Shown here piece after piece: positions 47,950 through 60,415 of a stretch of DNA of 64,000 nucleotides. This DNA comes from Lucifuga dentata (lineage: Eukaryota; Chordata; Actinopteri; Ophidiiformes; Bythitidae). Under the pieces are notes generated by a model. It was not told the DNA's origin, searched no databases, and worked only from the letters and a program-made list of their open reading frames with translations. The stretch covers positions 1 to 64,000 of the forward strand of contig VXCM01000721.1 of the NCBI GenBank assembly GCA_014773175.1. Direction: 5' to 3'. The number at the start of each line of letters is the position of its first letter. The first letter of the stretch is position 1. Both the position numbers and the translations under genes were made by a program.

Positions 47950-49954
47950 CCTTGAGAGTCCTGGTGTGGTTGTTGTAGTTCACATCTGTGTACGAATGTT
48001 GCTTTCAGACTTGCTCAAATGACTCAAATGAAGATGACCAAGGGTGGGGAATATGCCTGAATCCCCATGTCTGTTTCATGGCCTTAAGAAAGTGTTTGGC
48101 TGAGCTGAAGCAGCAGTCTCTCTATTTTCAAGGTGTGAGGATACACAATCTTCTGCTTTTCATGATCAAGAGCTGATTCAAGTGTAATGATGTAGGACAA
48201 GTGTAGCGTACTGAGGTCATGTGCTTTTTCATGTGTATTTTTTCCTGAGGATTTTCAGGCTTTAGCAAGAGTAACTTTCCAGTTTGGTGCAAATGCGATT
48301 ATACTGTAGGTTTTATTCATTAATTCCCATATTTATATGAATTAATATGACCTGCTAGGCTTGCTGAAGTGTTTCTACTTCAGATGAGGTAGGCAGTATG
48401 TAAAGATGCTATGTGTGTTTATGCTGTGATACCTACGAAATCATAAATTGCCAAACTTTTCCTCTGAAAAAGTAGTGAATAGATCCTGCTGTGGCTGCGG
48501 GTCAGAATGTGCTGGTACTTACAGCAGGTGTTAACCGGTCCGTTGGGTTTTCTCGCACGTGTTTGACATATTTGTTCAGCGGAGCACTGGAGAGACTTTT
48601 TGTGACAGAGGGAAGCGATGTGCACGTCCAACTCCAGCTTCATGGTTATAAGCCATGGCCACTGTTAGGGAAAAAGAAGGTAAATCAGGATGAGTAAAGT
48701 GACAAAAGTGCTACCATGTCATTCGCAAAAGCAAACGGAAGCTGGTGTGGGATTTAGTCTGCAGTCTGCTCGATAAACGATGAGCATTTTCCACTTTCTG
48801 CATATTTATTGCAAGAATTAGGGTCTAAATTTCTTTCCTACCATAGTTCAGTCCCCACAAAAGTCCCTGCTCCATAGCTAGAGCTTTCTGGTGGTTCAGC
48901 AACAATAAGGTTGGACTCTCTGGTGCAAAAGCCCAATTATGCTGTCCTCCAATCCTGAAAAGAAACCGATGGTGGCTCTAGGGTGATCGCGGCCATTCCT
49001 GATGTAAATGAATGTGGCCTGTAAGTTCAATGTATGTATGTAACCTGGACAGAAACCACAGCCCTCAGAGACCATTATCCCCACTTTCAGTCACACTTCA
49101 ACATGAGGCACAGCTCATGTTTAAATGCAAATTTCCTTCAGGGGACCTTGCAGAAATCAAAGCAGTTTTGGAATGTTTTTTTTTTTTTTTTTTTTTTTTT
49201 TAACGAAATCCACTCTTAAGCCACTGTTTATGTCTTTAGCGTAAGAAGAGCAAGAACAAAAGAACATACACTGCAAGAAACAAAACGACTCCAGCTGAAA
49301 AAAAGTTGAGAGGAAGATAGAAGCATCGGATAAGGGATGAGCCCTGTGGTGGCGTTTAGTACGCTCAGTCTGTCTGCGCAGGTGAGGAGATGAAACTTCA
49401 CGATAACAAGTTGTGTTTGCGGCGTCTGACTGAATGCATTAGGACACGCCAGCCTTTACTGGCTGCGGCGTGGCATTCACGTTATGGCTAATAACAGAAG
49501 CCAGACGGCAGAGGAATCACAGAGCATGCCGAGCTCCTGGTTTTTGAAATGAAACAGCTGCCCTGAAGGTCATTTCAGCAGAATGCAAACAGGGCTTTAG
49601 AGAGCAAAGGGTAGGGTGAAACAAGCCGAGGCTTGGCGTCTCAGAGTTAAGAATGTCATTGTCTGGTGAAAACCTGCTTAACAGTCTGCGTCTCAGATGC
49701 TCTAATTCATCTATTATGCTAATCAGGAAAATTGTCCGTCTCATCATGAACAAAGTGAATTCCAGTGCTGGAGGATTTAACGGCTCCTGGTAATTCTGTA
49801 TGATTAGAAAATAATGGGAATTATACAGGAAACTTCTGATAATTAGAAGGATTGAATATCTAATAGCCAGTTTTATGCATTACAATCCCCCATGATGACA
49901 GGCAGCGGCAGAAGAAAATCAAAAAATGTATAAGCTATTTCTAAGCAAAAGTCC

Positions 49955-50530
49955 TATATAAATGTGAATAAGTATTAGCAGTAAAATGTACTCAAGTATC
50001 AACCTTGAAAATATCTGAAAATCCTGAAAAAAAATTGCAAATTAAGTTTTTCATATGATAGTGAACTTGTACCTCCAGTTTTGGAGAGTTTGGAATATAA
50101 TGAAAGTTTTGCAATGAAATAACAATCACCTCAAATGAAATAGTTTTTCACCTGAAAATAAAGGTTTAAGAGATTGGGTTTTTTTTTTTTTTTTTTTTTT
50201 TTGATGCATTCAGGTTTTCTAAAATGGACTGTAGCTCTGAGCGCAAACAGGACAAAAAGTGATATTTTATGCTGACTTTAACATCCTAATCTACGACATA
50301 ACGAGTAACTACAGATACATGTAATTTAAAAGAAATACTACAAAATAAAGTACCTTAAATTTCCAAAAATTACACATGGGTAGTGCATCTCTTACTATTG
50401 CATCAGATAGCTGTACTGAGTAAAACTTATAATATTTCCCTTTGATATTAAGTGAAGAAGAAATACAAAGTATCACAAAAATGGAAATGCTGACGTACCT
50501 AAAAATACTTGAGTAGATGTACCTAAAATC
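49955..50530 (+). mobile_element. Internal fragment of the CAGTGGTGGAAG-type fish repeat
   Basis: Words such as ACAAAGTATCAC, AATATTTCCCTTTGA and AATACTTGAGTAGATGTACC parallel the right half of the copy at 55528-56072. It is diverged and its ends are not clear. Confidence 0.45.
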
Positions 50531-50737
50531 AAATGCTGCAGTTGTGAACTCCACACAGATGACATGAGGAGGCACATTAGCTGGGAATCTTTTTCTGCAG
50601 GCTGTCTTATCATAGACTTACTGTATGTGTGTGACATGAAAAATGTCCATCACCGTGATAAAGCACCATGTGTGTTCTCCCTGGGCGCAGCCTGACCTGG
50701 TCTGCTGTCTTTCTCCACACTCTATCACTTTAATCTC

Positions 50738-50864
50738 CCAAGAATTACCTCAGCCTCGGGGGGAGGGAGGCTTTTATTAAATAAAGTGGCCGAGCCGTCC
50801 NCCAAGAATTACCTCAGCCTCGGGGGGAGGGAGGCTTTTATTAAATAAAGTGGCCGAGCCGTCC
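50738..50864. repeat. 63-bp exact duplication around a single N (assembly join)
   Basis: Bases 50738-50800 are repeated at 50802-50864 around an N at 50801. Confidence 0.92.
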
Positions 50865-51024
50865 AGGCAGCCTGTCATCATCAAGAAGCACTAAATGCTT
50901 TGGAAGAGAATATGCTGGCTGAACTGCTCAGACTCGGCAAAATGTCTGGAATTCTGTGTGCAGTGTGTACGATTACGGTCGCCTGAGAGATGATTATCAG
51001 CCTGGGAGTGTCTGCTGCATTTAA

Positions 51025-51490
51025 AGGACCATTCCAGTGATTTTTCATCCAATAAATACTACCTGCCTTACATTACTGACAATTTACAAGACATAAAACT
51101 GCATTTTATTTTAGTTTTGTTTTTTTTTTTTTTTTTNTTTTTTTTTTTTTTTGTTTTTGTTTTTTTTGTTAAAACCCCTAATCTTTTAAAATCAAATGTT
51201 GAGGTGATGCACCTACTTTAAAATTCAGTGTTTCACCTGCTAACATGAATGTCTGAATGTAGAGGGGATAGTCTTCTCCTGGGACTATATTCCCTGGCGG
51301 AGACATTGTCTTCCATGTTGGATGAGTTCAATAAAATTACTTTGACAAAAAAGACTGAATAGATGTTATGTTCACTGTGATGGATTACTTTTTCCAGTGG
51401 ATTCCAGTAGCTTATTTTGGGAAATGGATATCATATGTGGGGTGTACAGTATATATTGGCTCAAACATGCAAAATCACCAGTACTGTCCT
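51025..51490 (+). mobile_element. TTAA-flanked MITE, end-complete copy
   Basis: TTAA (51021-51024) then AGGACCATTCCAG at left; GTACTGTCCT then TTAT (51491-51494, one change from TTAA) at right. The interior has a poly-T run with an N at 51137 and otherwise follows the plus-orientation copies. Confidence 0.8.
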
Positions 51491-52504
51491 TTATAGAAAC
51501 TGAAACTACTATTTAGCTGGTGTCTCTGTGACAGTTTCTATGTCTGGGATTTCAAATTATTTGTTTTTAATTGAGCTTATTTATCTTGATTATTGCATGC
51601 ACAATCAGATTCTTTTGTTTACCCTCCAGTAATCAGGTACTTTCAAACTCCATATTGAATTAGAGGCTGTAGAGATGGGCCGGGCTGCTCGCTAAATCAC
51701 ATTTACATCTGATTAAGCTGCTAAAAATATGTGGCTATGTGTTAGTACACAGCAGGATGGCCGGTATGATCTGTTATGTGGCATCATTCAAAAGCAGCGA
51801 CGATGTTCTCTGTTGTTACTGCAGCTCGCACAGGCTAATAGTGCTAATAAACGCCTTCAACTGCTCCTCCGTGTTTTACTGCAGATGGTCAATTTCAGTT
51901 TATGTTCGGAAGACTGGCAATCTTCAGGTGATGAAGGAGATTAACTGCGCTGGGTGTGTATAAAGTCCTTAAAATGATCACAGTGTTTGTAAGGAGAAAC
52001 CGTAAAAGGAGCAAATCAGCGTTTCATTGACATTTAACAAAGTTATTTTGCAGCAATTCAGAATATGCTTCTAGTAATAGAGTGAGGAGATATTTCTTTC
52101 GTGGGCTTCAGCCATGAAAGAAATACATGTACAAATTACTGTATGTTCCTAGGTTCCTCAAAGTACCGAAAACAGTTAAACTGTGTGTTCAGGCTGCTAA
52201 TGCAATTTTTACAATCTTTTGCTATTCAGATTGTTTTGATCATTGATTTTAAAACCCAGTTTTATTTATTTATTTTTTTAGCAATTTTTCATTTTCAAAA
52301 ACATTGAAGTTTGGGTCTTTGCTGTCCGTACATTCATTCAGTAAATCAGAGTCTGGGTGGAGGAGGATCAGGCGAGAAGAAGTGGGAAGTTGGAACTCAG
52401 AATTGCTTAATTTACGCTGTGCATTTGAGCTAAAAAAAAATGGGAAATGACATGGAGGCCTCCATTAAAAACTTTAAAAGAAGTTCTGTTTGAACTAAAA
52501 GAAG

Positions 52505-53083
52505 TTTTGTTGGATTATTATCTCAAACACATTTCAAGGTTCTACAAGTTGATTTTTGTAGTGCTCTAGAATGAACTGAAACTGAACGGCTGTAGGAAAA
52601 ACAATAATAATATTTACCCATCCACTAGTATGTTTTGGAAAATGGTTGGCAGCAGGGTCGGATTGGGATCCTAATTTTCACCGGGAATTTAAGGTGTCGG
52701 GGGGGAAGGGGGAGATAAGTCCTGGAATAAGTCCAGGAATTGTCCACTGTTTCTCTGCACCAAGAAAATTATATATTTAAAAAAAAAAAAAAAAAAANAA
52801 AAAAAAAAAAAAAAAAAAGTTTGCTTAGTATAAGTTAATTTTAATTAATATTAATTGCACAGCGCAAAGGCTACCAGCCGCCCACTGCCACCAGCCAGTC
52901 CACCGATGGTTGTGGCCCGTTGGAAAACTCCCGACTCTCCCAATGTCCAATCCGACCCTGGTTAGCAGTAACATAATGTACGCTGGTTCAATTTATCAGC
53001 ATTTTAGTTTTGCCATTTATTTTTTCTTAAAACCCCTAATCTTTAAAATCAATGCAAACATACAAAATCACCGTTGCGGTCCT
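52505..53083 (+). mobile_element. TTAA-flanked MITE, left-truncated, carrying a nested element
   Basis: The right end reads AAAATCACCGTTGCGGTCCT followed by TTAA (53084-53087). Leftward it matches family words (TATCTCAAACAC, TCTACAAGTTGATTTT). The left terminus is missing. A 308-bp hAT-like element is inserted at 52653-52960. Confidence 0.7.
52653..52960. mobile_element. hAT-like MITE nested in another MITE
   Basis: Perfect 14-bp terminal inverted repeats, CAGGGTCGGATTGG and CCAATCCGACCCTG, bound the element. The flanks are GTTGGCAG (52645-52652) and GTTAGCAG (52961-52968), an 8-bp target duplication with one mismatch, as expected for hAT transposons. The interior has a poly-A run with an N at 52798. 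It has no coding frame. Confidence 0.85.
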
Positions 53084-53087
53084 TTAA

Positions 53088-53220
53088 GATTCCTCAGATG
53101 GTCTTTTTTTTTTTCTTAATTTATTTTTAATTATTTAATTTTTAAAAAATTCANGATTCCTCAGATGGTCTTTTTTTTTTTCTTAATTTATTTTTAATTA
53201 TTTAATTTTTAAAAAATTCA
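53088..53220. repeat. 66-bp exact duplication around a single N (assembly join)
   Basis: Bases 53088-53153 are repeated at 53155-53220 around an N at 53154. Confidence 0.92.
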
Positions 53221-54489
53221 ATTAGATGGTCTTATTTTTTGTATGCGAGTAGTCTCAATGAGGGTCACCTGTGCATATAAACATGTGCAGCGTCCCTACG
53301 ATCAAGACTTATGGACAGCAATAATGTATCATGCAGCTTATGAAAAGTGAGAAATTTTTACACTCAGGAAAAGTTGAAGTCCATCAGGATGAAACCATTT
53401 GTATCACATTCTCACTCATCACAGCTTCACCTCATACTCTCCTCTGTGAAATTGTTCTTTTATACCTGATGACTCCTGCAGCTCTATGAGATCCCCCTAA
53501 GAGCACAACGTTCACCATCTCATAATACAAACGTTCACACTGCTATGAATAGAAGCACTGTGGAAAGACCTTATTGAAAGCGTAAGCAATAAAACAAGCC
53601 TTCCTGCGTTTCCACCTTTAAATACTCCAAAGAGAACATCCGCAATGCAATTTTCTAGAACTCATTGTCCCTTGTCTGCAACTGCCAGAGTTCGTGTTCA
53701 AGTGTAGGCTCCTGCTTTATTGCCGTATCAGCATTATGATGAAGATGAGGGGGAGCTGATTCTCCTAGTCTGAACCTGGTCATAGATCTCGGCGGACATC
53801 TACACCGGTTCTTCATTATCTGCTCTCGGCTAATGTCCCAGCAGGGAGGCATGTGTCTGGCAACAAAGCCAGAAAGATTATGTAACAGTCTGAAACACTG
53901 TCGATTAAGCTTCATACCGGCTAACGCATCAATCTCAGCCTGACTCTGCACATCTTTAGCATATCTGTGATGGATCAATATGCAGGCTGTGCTGGTAAAT
54001 GTTTTGCCTTTGACTGCCTGCTCTGATTGATATAGAAATCCTCGTAACAAGGAGTGAACACGCATGGACGAGTGCCAGTATTTATCTCATCTAACGCAGA
54101 TGTTATTCTGGAGCTTCTGTAAATGTGCAGACATCCATTGCTGTAGGTGCTGCATAAATGATCGCAAAACCTCAACCAAACAAAGTGAGTGATTATGGAG
54201 CCGTTTCTCCTCTGGGCAGAATGTTCCTGTGATTATAGACTGCAGACTTTCCTGAGTTATTTGCTTCCACCCAACTGCTGCTACGACCAGCACAGTGCCA
54301 CTCACAGCAAACAGCATTAAGGAGTTTTGGCAGTGAGTCAGCAAAGTGATTGTGATAAAACACACAAGGACACTGTAACTATTGTTTTTAAAGTGGCATA
54401 TATTATCTGTGTTCCTGTTTTATTTCAGGGTCAATTTTAATCCACTTCTGCTGTATTTCTTCCTGCAGAACTGCTGTGCAAATGAGCCG

Positions 54490-54935
54490 TTTTAGGTACT
54501 GTCTCTTTAAGATCCCCCCTCCCCCCCTCCCAGAAAAGCCCACTGTGCTCTGATTGGCCAGCACCAACAAGCTGGCAACGCCCANTCCCCCCCTCCCAGA
54601 AAAGCCCACTGTGCTCTGATTGGCCAGCACCAACAAGCTGGCAACGCCCACAGACTGTGAAACAGGAATGTTGCCAAACACTCGATTGCTAGCGTAGCTT
54701 CACTTTATCTATCCAGGTGTGTTACGGGATGACATCATTATGTTACAGCAGTAAAGGACCAATCAAAAATGAAGCTTTCATGGCAGTTCAGGACCTATGG
54801 GACTTGTCTTGCTGGATGTTTTGTTTTTTTTTTTTAAAGTTTGCATCTTTGACAGTTTCAACACAGTCTCCCTATATTACAATAGAAAAAACAGGAAAGA
54901 TAAGGAAAGCATAATATGTCACCTTTAAACTGATA
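54490..54935 (+). repeat. Dispersed repeat shared with 18830-19010
   Basis: It begins GGTACTGTCTCTTTAAGA and ends ATATGTCACCTTTAAACTG, wording common in fish interspersed repeats, and shares internal words with 18830-19010. It includes TGATTGGCCA, a CCAAT-box-like string on the reverse strand, and an assembly duplication. Class unknown. Confidence 0.5.
54520..54650. repeat. 65-bp exact duplication around a single N (assembly join)
   Basis: Bases 54520-54584 are repeated at 54586-54650 around an N at 54585. Confidence 0.92.
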
Positions 54936-55527
54936 ACATTCATGTAACTAAATCCGTAACATGTAATCTGCACCTGAACTCAATTTTTCACCATTATATT
55001 TTCCGATGAATCACCCTCGTGACATATGTAGTCTCTGCTATTTACCAGCTGCTGTCCTGATTCTCCTGTTTATTAATTTCTTTGAATAACCCTAGCATGT
55101 TAACAGATATCCTCACAATGTAATGATATTATGCTAATGAGTCATAAGCTTCACCGCCACAACTGTTAATATTTTTCTCTGTCCACAACCAGATATTTAC
55201 CATAATGGGAGAATCACAGAGGAGTCACTTTGATGCAGCCGCCAACAGAATCGCTGATGAGGCGGTCAGATTTGTTCTGGTTACCGTAACTCCGTTTTGA
55301 ATTGAACAAGACTTGTGCTTATTGTGTTTGTGTCACAGCTCCCAGCGAACAGAGTGAACATCAGCAAAAAACAATGGAGCTGAATAAGTTTGTTAGTTTC
55401 AGTATACCAACTTGGGAAATGAACAAAATCTGCTAATCCTCCAGGACAGAGCTCAAAGCTCCATTAGTTTGAATATTTCCATATTATTTACAAATCACCT
55501 ACTTTCTTATTTTCAGATGATGTGACC

Positions 55528-56072
55528 CAGTGATGGAAGAGGTACTTGAAACCCATACTTAAGTAAATAGTACTTTTATAAGGTGGGGGGGGGAGCCTTT
55601 ACTAGTGAAAATCCTGCATTTCAAGTTGTAAAATGCATTCAAGAGTTCAACTAAAAGTACTCTTCATGAAGAATGGTCGCTATAGAGTGTATTAATGCAA
55701 AATTTGGAGAAACATGGTTAAAACATGGTTAAAAATATCTAAAGTTCAACATATAAAGTCTTCTTCCCAAAATTGGCAATACAAGGATTTTCACCCTATT
55801 AGTTGAAATTTTGGGGATTTTAAAGCATTTTTGCCAGTTGAAATGACAATATTATGATTTTTTTTTTATAATATGCAAAGGAACTGATACTACAGCCATA
55901 AAATAAATGCAATGAATTAAAAATTATAACATTTCCCTTTGAAATGCAGCAGAGTAGAAGCAGAAAGTAAAACACTGAAACAGTCAAGTAATGTGCAAGT
56001 ACTTACTCATCCTTCTCAAGTACGGTACTTAAGTAAATGTATAAATGTATTTAATTACTTCTTCCAAAGCTG
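55528..56072. mobile_element. CAGTGGTGGAAG-type fish MITE, both ends present
   Basis: The left end reads CAGTGATGGAAGAGGTACTT and the right end ATTACTTCTTCCAAAGCTG, an imperfect inverted pair. Between them are TACTTAAGTAAAT and AGTACTTACTC words typical of a very common fish element. No target duplication is evident, so the copy is old. Confidence 0.65.
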
Positions 56073-57297
56073 TAAAGAAGATTCTATAATTGATGTTATA
56101 GGAGCACTGAGGGTCTGAGGTCCAATAAAGGACAGAGGTCCTTTAAGTTTGTACTGTGTTTGTTTGGATAAAGTTTGTTTTACCATCCATCTCAATTAAT
56201 GCAGTTAGAAATTAAAATGGAACAGAAAATTATCCAAAGTTGGTTTATTTACCTTCCACACAGCATAAACGATAAGCAGTCCAATTTAGCCTTCGACCGT
56301 TGACAAAAGCACCTCCTGCATATTTATTAGACTTTATTTTATCAGCTCATTTTATCAGCCTCTTTTCAAAACCCTGCTTTTGAGAAACTCGATTTTACAC
56401 CCTTCTTCCTCTCTCTTTGTCGCTTTTTTTCCCACTCATAATTTAGAAAAGGATGAAAAGATTTGGGATGAAAATTCAGGGCAAAGCTTTGGAGAGAATG
56501 ATGCAAAGGGTTAGCCGGCTCTTAAAAAGCCTGAGGTAAGCCTTTAATAAATATTTGCTGAGGATCATAAAGGTTCAATCCGCATGTTACACCCAGCTAG
56601 AAACTCCCAGGAATCCCTCAGAGATAATGAAATCCAACTGATCTAACAATAGCCGTAATGGCAAGAACGGACTTTTTTTTGAATGGGTTGGAATGTATTT
56701 GAAGCCCGAAGTCAAGACAGAATAGAAGCAATAGCAAAGAATTATGAGTAAAGCAGACATTTATCACAATGAAATTCTATTAGCGGCTTGTTAAGAAGGG
56801 TTTTGATATGACATCTTGGACGTACACGCATTCATTTTTTGGGCTTTTCCGTTGAAAGGTCCTTTAATATTCCTTTTGACAGCCATAATTCTTTTTGCAG
56901 CTTTTAAATTCAAAAAGCATGGACAGGTTGATATTCTTATCAGATATTAATGACACTTTCCACATCTTTTGAAAATTTGCATTTAATAAGCCCAGTTATG
57001 ATACATTCTAACATCCATTTCAGTCTGGAACTGTGGACGCCGCTGTGTGTGCAGCAAAGCAACACACTCCACGTCATCGAGTTTCTTGTGAAAAACTTTC
57101 TGCATTCACTGAAAGCGTAAAATAAGGATATTTGACAGGCATGGATGAGATAAATTCTGAGAAAAGTCTCTCTAGATGAGTGGTTTTCACTTTTGAACTT
57201 TGATTAAGATGCCTTTTCACTTTATATTTTATTTTCCCCTCATTTTTTATAGTGTGATATAGCAGGGTGTTGGGTTAAATTGTCAAAGTGTCAACTC

Positions 57298-57990
57298 ATT
57301 TCAGTGTGCACAGTTGTGAAGTGTACAAATTGATCGATGTGTTTTTGAACATTAAAGCATTGTGAAGGTTTTAAAGGACCATACCAGTCATTTTTCATGT
57401 TTGAGCCTAATATATTCAATTTTCATACATATAAAGTTACTGACAGTCATTTCCTAAAGCATACTACTGGAACGATGAGTTAAAATTTTTTTTCCTATCT
57501 TCCAGACCGCCATTGGTTTCAGTTCATTCTGGTATACTGTTACAATTAACTTGTTGATACGTGAAACATTCTTGGGATAGGTAATCCATCATCGTGATCA
57601 AGATGTATATTCAGGTTTTTTTGAAGTTTAATAATTTTAGTGTTTAAGCGCAATAAAAGGCACAGAGTGAATGTATGTCTCCACCGGGGAATATAGTCCC
57701 AAAAGAAGACCAGCATTTATGGAAAAATTTTTAATGACCGTGACTTCATAAGGCTGCGTAGCTTTTAGCAGGTGAAACATTGATTTTTAAGGTAGGTGTA
57801 TCGCTTGAATATTTGATTTTGAAAGATTAATTGATTTTGCAAAATGTCAGGAAAGCTGAAATATGGTTTTATCCCTTGGGAAATGATTGTCAGTAATGTA
57901 TGAAAATTGAATATATTAGGTTCAAACATGCAAAATGGATGATACGGTCCTTTAAATTAGACCCCTAAATGAAAATGAGAGGATTAAAAT
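57298..57990 (+). repeat. Dispersed repeat interrupted by a MITE (filled site)
   Basis: The left part (TCAGTGTGCACAG, ACATTAAAGCATTG, GAAGGTTT) and right part (ATTAGACCCCTAAATGAAAA) match the continuous copy at 39344-39440. The TTAA MITE at 57375-57951 lies exactly between them. Confidence 0.65.
57375..57951 (-). mobile_element. TTAA-flanked MITE, end-complete copy
   Basis: TTAA (57371-57374) then AGGACCATACCAG at left; GATACGGTCCT then TTAA (57952-57955) at right. It is close to the copy at 36610-37185 and in the same orientation, e.g. both share CTCCACCGGGGAAT internally. Confidence 0.85.
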
Positions 57991-59004
57991 CTTTGTATGT
58001 GCCCTTTAAATGCTGCTATTCATCTCAAACTGAGGCACACTGGCATTGGACTACCAGAGGTACAAAAGATTCACTTTAGTTGCCATTTAAAGACACTTTT
58101 ACTTTTTAAAAGACAAAGCAAAACCTATTACATTAAAATTAAAACGTGTCAGATTATTTGTATTTCAGAAAATATAAGTTTATAAGCCCATGAATGATCT
58201 CCTATAATTCCCTCTGCAAACATCTTGTGATCCTCTGGGAGGTCTCATCCTCCAGCCGGCTTCAGATTAATACCCAGCTGTTTATTTGCAATTGATGATT
58301 GAACTTTTCTTCTTTTCGGGGTTGTGTTTTATCTGGGTGCAGCAGAATGCCTCGGCACTGTCAGACGGAGCTCTGAGCTTTGCCGGTGAATTGAAATCCA
58401 TCAGCGCAGGTGTGGAAAGCAGAGCGGTGAAGAGGCTCCTTCACTTCTGCTCTCCACTGATAACTTGAACATTTGACCGCGTATTGTGCGGATGTAACTG
58501 CTCTTATGAAAAGCGTGGGGTGATGCTTTCCTCCAAACAAATTTCCATTTTTTTTTTGGTCTCATGAATGCTAAGATGGAGAGTAAACTGGAAAGGAAAA
58601 TAGACAAGCCGGCGGTTGATTAATGAGCTTTTCTTATCAGGAATCTGTGTTTTGTTGCAAAGTTGCCAGAGCTTCCAAAGAAATTGATTTGTGTGTGTAG
58701 TGAATTTCCTGTTACCTTCACCATGGTCAACTTTGAAATTATTATTTCAAATAGTCAGCAGTTTCTATCGCCCAGATTCATTTTATAACAATGGAATGTT
58801 CCAGGACTCAAATGGCTTTTTAATGAATTAGTCAAGCTTGAAAATGAAATCTTCTGATCTGTTCTCACTGCTGCTGTGAAAATGAGGAAGATAGAGTCCT
58901 TGCATACGGATTTCCTAACTAGGTTACCGATCACTCATTCCCTCTCTCTACTCTACCGCTTTGATATTACAATCACACATATAACTTAACTTTTACTGCT
59001 GACA

Positions 59005-59147
59005 AGTGGTGGAATAAATACTCAAATTCTTTTTTTTTTTTAAGTAAAAGTACCAATATCACAAAGGAGATGAATGCCTTTGCAAGTTTAAATTGCAAGG
59101 TTTTTTATTTTTGTTTTTTTTTAAAAATCCTGCATTCAGATGTTTAC
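59005..59147 (+). mobile_element. CAGTGGTGGAAG-type repeat, left end cut by a MITE
   Basis: AAGTGGTGGAATAAATACTC, AAGTAAAAGTACCAATA and AATCCTGCATTCAGA follow the start of this family, and the sequence is then interrupted by the TTAA element beginning at 59152. Confidence 0.55.
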
Positions 59148-59151
59148 TTAA

Positions 59152-59781
59152 AGGACCCTCCATTTTTCATGTTTGAGCCTAATATATTCAATTTTTCATA
59201 CATGTAATGTTACTGACAATCATTTCCCAAAGCATACTACTGGAACGGTGAATTCAAAAAAATTTTGCCATTGGTTTCAGTTCATTCTTTTACGCTACGA
59301 AAATCAACTTGTTGGTACTTGAAATGTTCTTCAGATAGTAATCCATCATCTAGAACAACATGTGTATTCAGGTTTTTTTTTTTTTTTTAGAATTGCGTAA
59401 TTTTAGCATTTAAGTGCAATAAAAATGAATGTATCTCTCCACCTGGGAATATAGTCCCGAAAGAAGACCTGCATTTATGGAAAAATTTAAATGACTGTGA
59501 CTTCATAATTTTGTGTAACTACTAGCAGGCAAAACATTGATTTTTAANAAATTTAAATGACTGTGACTTCATAATTTTGTGTAACTACTAGCAGGCAAAA
59601 CATTGATTTTTAAGTTGGGTGTATCACTTGAATACTTGATTTTGAAAAATTAAGACATTTTGCAAGATATCAGGAAAGCTGAAATACGGTTTTATCCTTT
59701 GGGAAATGATTGTAAGTAATGTAACATGTATGAAAATTGATTATATTAGGTTCAAACATGCAAAATGGGTGGTGTGGTCCT
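59152..59781 (-). mobile_element. TTAA-flanked MITE, end-complete copy
   Basis: TTAA (59148-59151) then AGGACCCTCC at left; GGTGTGGTCCT then TTAA (59782-59785) at right. The apparent 630 bp includes about 65 bases of assembly duplication (near 59483-59613). Confidence 0.82.
59483..59613. repeat. About 65-bp duplication around a single N (assembly join)
   Basis: The bases left of the N at 59548 reappear to its right, from AAATTTAAATGACTG to GATTTTTAA. I place the ends to within one or two bases. Confidence 0.9.
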
Positions 59782-59964
59782 TTAAGCAAAGTTTCTCAAA
59801 AGTCAAAGAATTATTCCATTCAAAGTGCTGATTTATTTAATGTAACAGTAAATAATCCCAAAATTCCCAAAACTGGACATAGAAGCTTTTTCACCCAAGA
59901 GGATCAGTTCAAGAAAGAAAAGAAGGAAATGAGCAAAGAAAGGAAAGGGAAAAGGGAATTAATA

Positions 59965-59986
59965 AGGAAGGAAGGAAGGAAGGAAG
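59965..59986. repeat. (GGAA)n microsatellite
   Basis: Five GGAA units in a wider purine-rich tract. Confidence 0.9.
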
Positions 59987-60288
59987 ATGTTCTATCAGAT
60001 GTTTTTTAATCTTCTGATTGCTCTTAGCCAATAGGAAGCCACTTGCTCTATATCATTGATTGGCTATTGAGTTCACCTGTTAGTCGGCCATAATTGCTGA
60101 GCCTTGTGTTACCTTGCTTTTCTTTACGCTGAGGAATGTCCATGTGCACAGAACGTGTCACTTCATAGCACTTTTTGCACAAATACTACACAAAAGTACG
60201 TATTAAATCAAAGATCAAGTACAAGTGCCTCAAAACCCATCTCTGCTCTTCATATTCGATACACAACCGAGGAGCCATTTCTATGCAG

Positions 60289-60415
60289 TTGATTGGTTTT
60301 CTACGACCCCCCACCTCCACCCCCATCGCCAATTCCTGTCTTCACACTGCANTTGATTGGTTTTCTACGACCCCCCACCTCCACCCCCATCGCCAATTCC
60401 TGTCTTCACACTGCA
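60289..60415. repeat. 63-bp exact duplication around a single N (assembly join)
   Basis: Bases 60289-60351 are repeated at 60353-60415 around an N at 60352. Confidence 0.92.

Larger units (their letters stand above)
44157..49954. other. Gene-free stretch rich in repeats
   Basis: Holds the local duplication 45410/47394, the TTAA MITE at 45652-46202, the insertion at 47527-47902 and microsatellites. Poly-T occurs at about 49177-49201. No exon could be supported. Confidence 0.5.
53221..55527. other. Gene-free stretch with one dispersed repeat
   Basis: The 136-codon minus-strand frame at 53655-54065 has no recognisable domain. The repeat at 54490-54935 is listed separately. Confidence 0.5.

Noticed and set aside
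53655..54065. 136-codon minus-strand frame
   Set aside because: No domain, no splice context, no codon signature. An overlapping frame starts at 53975 on the same strand, which suggests chance.
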